From: Candidatus Binatia bacterium
GTDB taxonomy: Bacteria > Vulcanimicrobiota > Vulcanimicrobiia > Vulcanimicrobiales > Vulcanimicrobiaceae
NCBI GenBank assembly: GCA_035544215.1
Contig: DATKHY010000007.1
Span: 248,001-312,000 of the forward strand
Reading direction: 5' to 3'
DNA: 64,000 nucleotides
Positions 7,716 through 14,972 of the stretch are shown piece by piece. The position numbers and the translations under genes are program-made. The first letter of the stretch is position 1, and each line of letters starts with the position of its first letter. Under the pieces are notes generated by a model. The model saw only the letters and a list, made by a program, of their open reading frames with translations. It was not told where the DNA came from and did not search any database.

Positions 7716-8927
7716 GTGGCAAAGGCAACATTCGTCATCGTCGGCGCCGGCGTTGCCGCTGCGACCGCCGCAGCCACGTTGCGGTCCAGCGGTTTCGACG
7801 GACGTTTGGTGATGGTCGGACAGGAGGCCGACCCGCCGTACAATCGGCCCACTCTTTCCAAAGAGCGCCTGCGTAACGAAATCGGCGATGCAAAGGCCCT
7901 ATTTCACCCGCTGGACTACTACCGCTCGAAAGAGATCGAGCTGCTTCTGGACCAGCGAGTGCGGCACCTCAACGTTGCCGAGCACTCGATCCAGCTTGCG
8001 AACGGCGACACGCTCGGCTATGACAACGTGCTCGTCACAACAGGGGCTCACTTGCGCCGTCTCAACGCGCCCGGAGAGCAGCTGCCGGGGGTCTATTATT
8101 TGCGGAGTCTTGCTGATGCACGCGTGCTGAGCCAGGTGCTCGCGCAACGTCCGCGCGTCGTGGTCACGGGCACCGGGTTCATCGGATGCGAGGTGGCCGC
8201 ATCTGCGAGAACCGTCGGCTGCGACGTCACGCTGGTCGGCAACACGCCGCCGCTCGCTCACGCGCTCGGCTCCGAGATCGGCGCGCTGTACGTGCAGTAC
8301 CATCGTGCGCAGGGCGTCGACGTCCGCACCGGAACCTTCGTCGCAAGCTTCGAGGGGAGCGGCCGTCTCGAACGAGCCGTGCTCCAGGACGGGAGCCGCG
8401 TGGATTGCGACGTGGCCGTGATCGGCATCGGGGTTGAGCCTTCGTTCGAAATTCTAACGAACACACCCGTGGAAGTGGGCGGCGGCGTCCTCGTCAACGA
8501 GTTTTGCCAGACGAGCGTGCCGCGCGTGTTTGCGGCCGGAGACGTGGCATCGTCGTGGAATCCACGCTACGCAAAGCGTCTACGGGTCGAGCACTTCGAC
8601 AACGCTCAGCATCAAGCCATCGTCGCCGCCAAGGCGATGCTTGGGCCGACCAATCCGTACGACCCCATTCCGTCCTTTTGGTCGGATCAATTCTCATACA
8701 GCTTGCGGTATCGCGGCGACGCACACCAGTGGGATTCGGTCGCGTTCCGCGGAGACACCCAAGCCGGCTCATTCAGCGCGTTCTACGTCAAAGGCGGCGC
8801 CGTTCAGGCCGTCTGCAGCGTCAATCGCTATGCAGAAAACTATGGTGCGCAGCGCCTCATCGGCAAGCACGTCGAGCCGCGCCTACTGGAAGACGACAAT
8901 GTCAACGTAAAGGAGATTGACGTCTAA
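7716..8927 (+). CDS. FAD-dependent ferredoxin-type reductase
   Basis: Pyridine-nucleotide disulfide oxidoreductase-like flavoprotein of the ferredoxin reductase (BphA4/putidaredoxin reductase) group, about 403 residues. Residues 5-12 form the FAD site (FVIVGAGVA). The motif PYNRPTLSKE is typical of the group, VVTGTGFIGCEVA is the NAD(P)H site, and VFAAGDVA near residue 275 is the second FAD motif. The last ~85 residues fit the reductase C-terminal domain (PSFWSDQFSYSLRY). The GTG at 7716 directly precedes the FAD motif. An in-frame TTG at 7680 would add 12 residues. A methyltransferase gene follows after 3 bases. No ferredoxin or oxygenase gene is adjacent, so the electron acceptor is unknown. 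Confidence 0.88.
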   Translation: MAKATFVIVGAGVAAATAAATLRSSGFDGRLVMVGQEADPPYNRPTLSKERLRNEIGDAKALFHPLDYYRSKEIELLLDQRVRHLNVAEHSIQLANGDTLGYDNVLVTTGAHLRRLNAPGEQLPGVYYLRSLADARVLSQVLAQRPRVVVTGTGFIGCEVAASARTVGCDVTLVGNTPPLAHALGSEIGALYVQYHRAQGVDVRTGTFVASFEGSGRLERAVLQDGSRVDCDVAVIGIGVEPSFEILTNTPVEVGGGVLVNEFCQTSVPRVFAAGDVASSWNPRYAKRLRVEHFDNAQHQAIVAAKAMLGPTNPYDPIPSFWSDQFSYSLRYRGDAHQWDSVAFRGDTQAGSFSAFYVKGGAVQAVCSVNRYAENYGAQRLIGKHVEPRLLEDDNVNVKEIDV

Positions 8928-8930
8928 ATC

Positions 8931-9557
8931 TTGCGCGATCGGCAGCCAACCAGTCACGAGCGGCGCGCCGGAGTGCCGTGGGATGCGTCCTATCAGGATG
9001 GCCCCGCGCCGTGGGACACGGGCCGGCCGCAACCGGCAATCGTGCGTTTGGCATCCGGGAATGCATTCGCCGGAACGGTTCTCGATGCAGGCTGCGGTAC
9101 CGGCGAGAACGCCCTCTTAATCGCCTCGCTGGGATCATCCGTTCTCGCCGTCGACGTGGCCGAGACAGCGCTTACGATCGCCCGGGCGAAGGCCGCCGAC
9201 CGCAGAATCACAGTCGAGTTCGCCGCAGCCGACGCGCTCCGGCTGCAGCGCCTGGGGCGCAAGTTTGAGACGGTGCTGGACTGCGGATTGTTTCACACCT
9301 TCGACGGCCACGAGCGAGCCGCATACGCTGCGAGCCTAGCGTCGGTCACCGAGCACGGCGGAACGTTGTACGTGTTTTGCTTCAGCGACATTGGTCGAGG
9401 TGTTGGCCCGCATCCCGTTACTCAGGCCGAACTGCGAGCGGCGTTTGTGCGCGCCAACGGATGGAACGTCTCCGCCATCGACGCGGAGCGGATCCAGACG
9501 AGATTCCACGGTGAGGACGGCGCACCGGCCTGGTTCGCTACGGTCAAACGGATCTAG
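8931..9557 (+). CDS. Class I SAM-dependent methyltransferase
   Basis: Small-molecule-type methyltransferase of 208 residues. Motif I is VLDAGCGTGEN near residue 45, followed by VLAVDVAETAL (acidic ribose-binding residue) and the motif IV/post-I segment VLDCGLFHTF. The N-terminus (VPWDASYQDGPAPWDTGRPQ) resembles the tellurite-resistance/thiopurine methyltransferase-like group. The start taken is TTG 8931, three bases after the reductase stop; GTG 8973, right before PWDASYQDG, is a credible shorter start. It is probably co-transcribed with the flavoprotein. The substrate cannot be inferred. Confidence 0.82.
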   Translation: MRDRQPTSHERRAGVPWDASYQDGPAPWDTGRPQPAIVRLASGNAFAGTVLDAGCGTGENALLIASLGSSVLAVDVAETALTIARAKAADRRITVEFAAADALRLQRLGRKFETVLDCGLFHTFDGHERAAYAASLASVTEHGGTLYVFCFSDIGRGVGPHPVTQAELRAAFVRANGWNVSAIDAERIQTRFHGEDGAPAWFATVKRI

Positions 9558-9594
9558 GTCGCTCCGCAATATGGAGGCACGGGCAACGAGAACG

Positions 9595-9996
9595 TCAAGA
9601 TTTGGACTTCGGTTTGCTTTTGGATTTTTTGGAAGCTTCGCGGTTAATAGAGATCGCAGCCAACACGAGACCCTTCAGAGCGCCCTCGTTGATCTTATCC
9701 TTTTCGAATAGATCGATGGCGCGCCTCTGGTTCCCGTCGAGGCTGGCGTTGAACAGTTTCTTGGGATCCGGCAGAAACGCGCCCTGCTGAAAGGTAAGCT
9801 TCACCTTGCCCTTGAGCGGGTTGGCGCACGCGATGATCCCATCGTGATACCAAACTGGAGTGCCCATCCACTTCCAATCCTCGACCACCGCTGGGTCCGC
9901 TTCTTTGATGACCCTGCGTATTTCGGAAAACGTGTCGTGACGCCAGTCGTCCAGTTCCGAAATGAGCTCGTCGATCTTTTGCGATGGACTCTTCAT
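9595..9996 (-). CDS. DUF1801 domain protein
   Basis: This 133-residue protein matches the DUF1801 (YdhG-like) fold. Characteristic features are the N-terminal helix with IDELISELDDW, 'VVEDWKWMGTPVWYHDG' and the strand KVKLTFQQGAFL. The C-terminal tail is Lys/Ser-rich (KKSKSKPKSKS), unlike the typical family end, and may bind nucleic acid or simply be disordered. Family members have no agreed biochemical activity. Its ATG overlaps the stop of the upstream VOC gene (ATGA, 9993-9996), so the pair is co-translated and probably downstream of the sigma factor gene. Confidence 0.8.
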   Translation of the reverse strand: MKSPSQKIDELISELDDWRHDTFSEIRRVIKEADPAVVEDWKWMGTPVWYHDGIIACANPLKGKVKLTFQQGAFLPDPKKLFNASLDGNQRRAIDLFEKDKINEGALKGLVLAAISINREASKKSKSKPKSKS

Positions 9997-10337
9997 TTCG
10001 GGAACTGGCGGAGGCCGATGGTCGTTCCGTTGGGATCCTTGAAACTTGCCACCAACAGCCCCTGGGCGACGTCGGTGACGTCCCGAACCTTCTCTGCTCC
10101 GGCCGCGAGGAGGGTCGCTAATGCCGCGTTGATATCGCTGACGGTCACGTATACGAGCGCTCCAGATTGGTCGGGCTGCGCTGCCTGAGGAACGAGCCCA
10201 AGCTCCATGTCTCCGGATTTGAAGCCGACGTAGTACGGGGTGTCGGCGTACGGCTCGGTACCGAGCAAGGTAGCGAAGAACTCCTTTGTCTTGGCAATGT
10301 CCGAGGCGGGGTAGATGACGAGGCTGACCGGGTTCAT
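9993..10337 (-). CDS. VOC (glyoxalase/bleomycin-resistance fold) protein
   Basis: The 114-residue protein is a single vicinal-oxygen-chelate domain: an N-terminal strand (VSLVIYPASD), a helix with KTKEFFATLLG, and the second module ending in FKDPNGTTIGLRQF. Such proteins are often metal-dependent lyases or binding proteins. The usual N-terminal metal-site His is not evident (SLVIYP), which argues against glyoxalase I activity. The gene is 62 bases downstream of the ECF sigma gene and overlaps the DUF1801 gene by 4 bases. VOC and DUF1801 proteins commonly sit near ECF sigma factors, which fits a small regulon. Confidence 0.85.
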   Translation of the reverse strand: MNPVSLVIYPASDIAKTKEFFATLLGTEPYADTPYYVGFKSGDMELGLVPQAAQPDQSGALVYVTVSDINAALATLLAAGAEKVRDVTDVAQGLLVASFKDPNGTTIGLRQFPK

Positions 10338-10399
10338 CTTGTCTCCTATTTCGGAAGGGTTTGCCAGGGTGACGAAATCCGGCGACGAGATGTGACCGA

Positions 10400-11245
10400 C
10401 TAGAGCCCGAGTATTTGGCGCACGCGGTCCGGCCGCGAGATCACGTAGATCTCGCGAATCCGCTTGCCTGCGACGACGAATCCCATCACCGACAATGGTT
10501 CGCCGTTGGGAAGCCAGGACACGATTCCGGGCGTCCCGTTGACGATCACCGGCTCGGTACCTTGAATCACTTTGGAGAACCCGACCGCCGATGAAGCAAC
10601 CGCCTGCGCTCCACGGATTCCCCTCAGGGCGGGTTCGCGATCGGCGCGCAAGAGAACGTCGGGATCGAGCACCGCTACTAGCGCTTCAAAGTCGCCCTCG
10701 CGAGCAGCCGCGATGAACGCGTCGACGACCGCGCGCCGTTGGGCAAAGCCGGCGTTCGGAGGCGCTGCTCCCTGCACTCGGCGACGCGCGCGGCTCGCCA
10801 GTTGCCGGGCTGCAGCCGGCGACCGGTCCACGATCGGCGCGATCTCCTCGAACGGCATCGCAAACATGTCGTGCAGCACGAACGCCAGCCGCTCCGAGGG
10901 AGTGAGGCTGTCGAGGACGACGAGGAGTGCCAAGCCGACGGAATCCGCCGTCAGCACCTCGTCTTCGGGACTCTCCTCGCGGGTGACGATGAAGTCCGGG
11001 ATCGGCTCGAGTGGTTCTTCGTTCTTCGCGCGCCGAGCGCGCAGCATGTCGACGCAGATCCGACTCACGACCGTCGTCAGCCAGCCGCCGAGATTCTCGA
11101 TGCCGCTGGTTTCTCGCTGGCTCAGCCGCAGCCAGGCCTCCTGAACGGCGTCGTCCGCATCGTCGAGCGAGCCGAGCATCCGGTACGCGACGCCCCTCAA
11201 ATGCGATCGGTTCTCTTCGAACCGATCCGCCAGCCACGTCGTCAT
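10400..11245 (-). CDS. ECF sigma factor with SnoaL-like C-terminal domain (ECF41/SigJ type)
   Basis: The 281-residue sigma factor has region 2 with FEENRSHLRGVAYRMLGS and DADDAVQEAWLRL (residues 8-42), the GGWLTTVVSRICVDMLRARR segment, and region 4 at about residues 105-165 (LTPSERLAFVLHDMFAMPF, then a helix-turn-helix with RSPAAARQLASRARRR). After residue 170 comes a SnoaL/NTF2-like domain (VDAFIAAAREGDFEALVAVLDPDV) ending in WLPNGEP. This layout is that of ECF41 factors, where the C-terminal domain controls activity in place of an anti-sigma factor. The terminal NPDKL-like motif reads RPDRVR here. No anti-sigma gene is adjacent. ECF41 targets often include a neighbouring oxidoreductase or decarboxylase gene. 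Confidence 0.9.
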   Translation of the reverse strand: MTTWLADRFEENRSHLRGVAYRMLGSLDDADDAVQEAWLRLSQRETSGIENLGGWLTTVVSRICVDMLRARRAKNEEPLEPIPDFIVTREESPEDEVLTADSVGLALLVVLDSLTPSERLAFVLHDMFAMPFEEIAPIVDRSPAAARQLASRARRRVQGAAPPNAGFAQRRAVVDAFIAAAREGDFEALVAVLDPDVLLRADREPALRGIRGAQAVASSAVGFSKVIQGTEPVIVNGTPGIVSWLPNGEPLSVMGFVVAGKRIREIYVISRPDRVRQILGL

Positions 11246-11302
11246 CTACTTCTATTTTCGCGCTGTGACGGCCGACACCCGGTGTGGAACGCTCAGCCGA
11301 TC

Positions 11303-13141
11303 TCAGGGCGACGTGCGGAGGGCTTTGGAGCCGAGGGTTTTTAGGTTGACGCCGTTGGCTTCGAGAATCGTGCCCTCGACGCGCTGCAGCTCGACCACCG
11401 CCTTATTCAGATCGGTCTGCGCCTGCAGCTCGCGACCGCGCGCGGCGGCAAGCTGCACCTGCCGCTGCAGCACTAGGAACGTCGTGGACGTACCGTTGTG
11501 GAACTTGCGCACCTCGCTGTTATACACGGCTTCCGCGGATTGGCGCGACTGGCTCGCGGCGTAGAGCCGCGAGAGCGCCGACTGGTAGCTTTGTAGCGCG
11601 TCGCGGGCTTCAGAGCCGATGCGCTGATTCAGGCCTTCCGCCCCAACCGCAGCCTGCTGCTCCTCTTGATTCGCTACCTGTTTGAGACCGCGCGCGAAAG
11701 CGTTCTCCAGCGGAATGTTGACGTTGAACGAAATGTTGAACGCCGGATAGCGCCACGCCCACATGTTTGCCGTGGCCTGCCCCATCTTGCCGATCGATAC
11801 CGGGGGCGGCGTCGGGCAAACGCCGCCCGGAAGCCCGCATCCGTTCGATTCGAAGCTCGGTACCGGCGCGAGGACGCCGGCGAAACCGTTGCTCTGATAC
11901 TGCACCTGAAGATCGGCCTGCGGAAGCAACTGATTCTTCGCATAGGCTTCGTCGACGTCGGCCTGCCGGATCTGGTCCCGCGCTTGCCGCACCTCGGGCC
12001 GAAACTGCGCAGCCAACGCCACGATGGATGACAGATCTTCGACCGTGGGGAGCTGCTGTACCGGGGACGACGGCACGACGTTGGCGCGCCAGATCGGATC
12101 GTCGGGATCGGAGACGATCAGGCTCTTCAGCTGATTTTGCAGCTTCGATACCGTCTCGAGCGCAGCGAACACGTCGCTCTGGAAGGTCGCCACTTGACTC
12201 TGCGCCTCGACCGCGGTCACCGGCGGCGCCGCGCCGCGTCGCGCGATTCGCACGATGCTCTGCTCCTGCAGCGCCGCCTCTTTGAGCGCCTCTTCCTGGA
12301 TGGCGACGTTGCGCCAGGCTGCGACGAGGTTCCAATAGGCGTCGGCGACTTGCGCGATCGTGCTCGAGGCGTCGACGAGCTCCTGCGCCTCCTGCGAATC
12401 GGCCGTAAGGAGCTGAAGTTTGAGTGCGCGCTTCGCTTCGTTCATCCCGAAATTGCGCAGCAAGGGCTGCGTCACCGCTAAATTTAACGACGACTGATAG
12501 TACGGATTGAACGTGTTGATGATCGTGTTGTTGATGGTGCGAGTGCGCGTGATCCCGGCGCTATACGTCGTACCGTTGACGAGCTGTCCCGAGAACGATC
12601 CCTGGAAGTTGTATTGATGCTGGATGATATTGCCGGGTCCTGCGGTCTCGCACGGGAAGGGCAATCCCGTGAAACCCGTGCACGTGTACAGTCCCGGATT
12701 GCCGGGACCCGCGAAAAAGAGATTTTCCGGCGGCGTGACCGAGAAATTCGACGACGGCTCGAGCTGGAGCTGCGTGTCGAAGGCGGATTTGGCCTCCGTG
12801 ATGCGGTAGCGGGCGATGCGCGCGTTCGAGGACGAGATCGCAAGGTTCGGGTTTTGCAGAAGGGCCATCGCGACGGCGTCCTGCAGCGAGATCCCGACGA
12901 AGGGCTGCTGGGTGACGCCCACGATCGCGGGGGAACTCGGCTGAGCGGCGGGTGCACGATATCCCGGCGCGACGCTCGGCACCGGAGCCACGCTCGCCGA
13001 CGGTATCGGCGTCGGCAGCATCGCTCGCTTCGGCAGGTTGTCGTCCACCTGCGCGGAGATCGGCTCGAGCGGAAACATGGCAGCGGCGAGCGCGGCGACT
13101 GCGAGAGCGACGGATAGCGTCCGGGCCTTGGAGTATCTCAC
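11303..13141 (-). CDS. TolC-family outer-membrane efflux channel, copy C
   Basis: Last gene of the efflux operon, 612 residues, GTG start, four bases after copy B. It has a signal peptide (to about residue 30), a Pro-rich linker with SVAPGYRAPA, and VGVTQQPFVGISLQDAVA entering the first TolC repeat. The two coiled-coil repeats are clear (ELVDASSTIAQVADAYWNLV; GSEARDALQSYQSALSRL), and the pattern ATFLVLQRQVQLA-like 'TTFLVLQRQVQLAAARG' occurs near the end. It aligns over its whole length with copies A and B. Two segments differ greatly: near residues 140-165, with an extra Cys pair (YTCTGFTGLPFPC), and residues 430-445 with C435 and C442 before PTPPP. TolC works as a trimer spanning the periplasm and outer membrane. 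Confidence 0.92.
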   Translation of the reverse strand: MRYSKARTLSVALAVAALAAAMFPLEPISAQVDDNLPKRAMLPTPIPSASVAPVPSVAPGYRAPAAQPSSPAIVGVTQQPFVGISLQDAVAMALLQNPNLAISSSNARIARYRITEAKSAFDTQLQLEPSSNFSVTPPENLFFAGPGNPGLYTCTGFTGLPFPCETAGPGNIIQHQYNFQGSFSGQLVNGTTYSAGITRTRTINNTIINTFNPYYQSSLNLAVTQPLLRNFGMNEAKRALKLQLLTADSQEAQELVDASSTIAQVADAYWNLVAAWRNVAIQEEALKEAALQEQSIVRIARRGAAPPVTAVEAQSQVATFQSDVFAALETVSKLQNQLKSLIVSDPDDPIWRANVVPSSPVQQLPTVEDLSSIVALAAQFRPEVRQARDQIRQADVDEAYAKNQLLPQADLQVQYQSNGFAGVLAPVPSFESNGCGLPGGVCPTPPPVSIGKMGQATANMWAWRYPAFNISFNVNIPLENAFARGLKQVANQEEQQAAVGAEGLNQRIGSEARDALQSYQSALSRLYAASQSRQSAEAVYNSEVRKFHNGTSTTFLVLQRQVQLAAARGRELQAQTDLNKAVVELQRVEGTILEANGVNLKTLGSKALRTSP

Positions 13142-13145
13142 ACGC

Positions 13146-14960
13146 TTACCGCGCCAGCGCCTGGCTTCCGAGCGTCCGCAAGTCGACGCCGTTGTCCGTC
13201 AGGATCGAGCCGTCGACGCGATGCAGCTCGACGATGGCTTGATTGAGATCGGTCTGCGCATCGAGCTCCTGACCGCGGGCCTGCGCGAGCTGTACCTGCC
13301 GCTGGAGCACCAGGAACGTCGTCGAGGCGCCCGCGTGGAACTTCCGCACCTCGCTCGCATACACGGCTTCGGCCGCCTCTCGCGAGCGCCGCGCCGCATC
13401 GAGGCGCGAGAGAGACGACTGATACGCCTGCAGCGCTATCCGCGCCTCGGCGCCGATGCGCACGGCTACGCCTCGCATGAGGATCGCTGCTTGCCGAGTC
13501 TCCTCGGCCGCGACGCCGCGCTCGCCGCGGGCTAAGTTAGCCTGAAGCGGGTAGCCGACGATCAGCGCGACGTTGAAGGTCGGAAAGTACGCCGCCCACA
13601 TGTTGTGATAGGCGAACGCCATCGTGCCCTGCGTCTGCGGCGGCGGCGTCGGACATGCGCTCAACGCGGACGAATTGAAGCACACGCTCGACAAGAACGC
13701 CGGAACGGGGGCCAGCAACCCCGCGAAGCCGTTGCTGAGGTACTGCGCCTTGACGTCGCCCTGCGGCAGCGACTGGTTCTTCGCAAGCGCTCGATCGATA
13801 TCGGCTTGATGTGCCTTGGCTTGCGCCTGCAACACCTCGGGCCGGTGCTGCCGCCCCTCGGCCACGATCGTGGCCAGGTCCGACGGCGTGGGCAGCTGCA
13901 AAACGGACGTCGAGGGAACGAGGTTGGCGCGCCAGATCGGATCGCCGGCGTCGGTCATGACGAGACTCTTGAGCTGGTTTTGCAGCTCGGAGACGTTCTG
14001 CAGCGCCGAATACACGTCGTCGCGGAACGTTTCGACCTGCGTCTCCGACTCGACCGCGTCGACGTTGGCTCCCTCGCCGCGCCGCGCGAGGCGCACGTTG
14101 CTCTGTTGCTGGGCGATGGCCTGCCCCAATGCCTCTTCCTGAATCGCGACGTTGCGCCACGCCGCGACGAGTTGCCAATAGGTGTTCTCGACCTGCGCGA
14201 TCGTATTCGATGCGTCGATCAACGCCTGTGCCGCCTTCGCCTCCTCGTTCACGAACGCCAGCTTCAGCTGACGCTTGTTGGCGTTCATGCCCGCGTTCTT
14301 CAGCAGCGGCTGCGTCACAGCGAGGTTGAGCGTCGCGATGTAATACGGGTTGTAGGCGTCGAAGACGGTGTTGTTATAGGTGCGGCTCTGCTGGATGCCG
14401 GCCTGGTACGTCATGCCGTTCTCGGTCTGGCCGCCGACGCCGTACTGGAAGGCCGACTGGTGCTGGATGATGTTACCCGGACCGGTCGTGAAGATCACAC
14501 CCGGCGTCGAGTTGGGCCCGGGCGAATACCTCCCCACTTCGCCCGGACCTGCCACGAAAGCGTTTTGCGGCGGATTCACGGTGAAGCTCGACGACGGCTT
14601 GAGCTGCAGCTGCACGTCGTACGCGCCCTTGGCTTCCACGATCGTATAGCGCGCAACGCGCACGTTCGACGCAGAAACGGCCAGATCCGGATTCTTCAGC
14701 AGCGCCATCGCAATCGCGTCTTGCAGCGAGATGCCGACGAACGGCTGCTGCGTCACGCCGACGACGTGCGCCTCCGTCGGCGCCACTTCTGGCGCGCGAT
14801 AACCGGGCGCAACGCTGGGCACGACCGGCAGGCGCGGCGATGGAACCGCGGGAGGAAGTTGTGCCGACGTGGGAGGCTGGGCCGACGTGGGCTGCACCGG
14901 CAGCGTCGCGAGCGCCGTGACAGCGATCGCTACGAAGGCGGGAACGACGGGCCGTTTCAC
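13146..14960 (-). CDS. TolC-family outer-membrane efflux channel, copy B
   Basis: Middle of three tandem paralogues, 604 residues, GTG start at 14960, 12 bases after copy A. The signal peptide ends near PTSAQ. The following linker repeats PTSAQPPTSAQLPP, a short internal duplication absent from the others, before SVAPGYRAPE and VGVTQQPFVGISLQDAIA. The body keeps both alpha-barrel repeats and the TTFLVLQRQVQLAQARG segment. The variable loop near residue 150 reads RYSPGPNSTPGVIF. The second variable loop has C427 and C436 before PTPPP. Sharing of rare long motifs with A and C shows descent from one gene by duplication in place. Confidence 0.92.
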   Translation of the reverse strand: MKRPVVPAFVAIAVTALATLPVQPTSAQPPTSAQLPPAVPSPRLPVVPSVAPGYRAPEVAPTEAHVVGVTQQPFVGISLQDAIAMALLKNPDLAVSASNVRVARYTIVEAKGAYDVQLQLKPSSSFTVNPPQNAFVAGPGEVGRYSPGPNSTPGVIFTTGPGNIIQHQSAFQYGVGGQTENGMTYQAGIQQSRTYNNTVFDAYNPYYIATLNLAVTQPLLKNAGMNANKRQLKLAFVNEEAKAAQALIDASNTIAQVENTYWQLVAAWRNVAIQEEALGQAIAQQQSNVRLARRGEGANVDAVESETQVETFRDDVYSALQNVSELQNQLKSLVMTDAGDPIWRANLVPSTSVLQLPTPSDLATIVAEGRQHRPEVLQAQAKAHQADIDRALAKNQSLPQGDVKAQYLSNGFAGLLAPVPAFLSSVCFNSSALSACPTPPPQTQGTMAFAYHNMWAAYFPTFNVALIVGYPLQANLARGERGVAAEETRQAAILMRGVAVRIGAEARIALQAYQSSLSRLDAARRSREAAEAVYASEVRKFHAGASTTFLVLQRQVQLAQARGQELDAQTDLNQAIVELHRVDGSILTDNGVDLRTLGSQALAR

Positions 14961-14972
14961 GATCGCGCGACC

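Noticed and set aside
11246-11302. ACACC-C-GGTGT inverted repeat between the efflux operon and the sigma gene as a terminator
   Set aside because: The stem is only 5 bp and no T-run follows on either strand.
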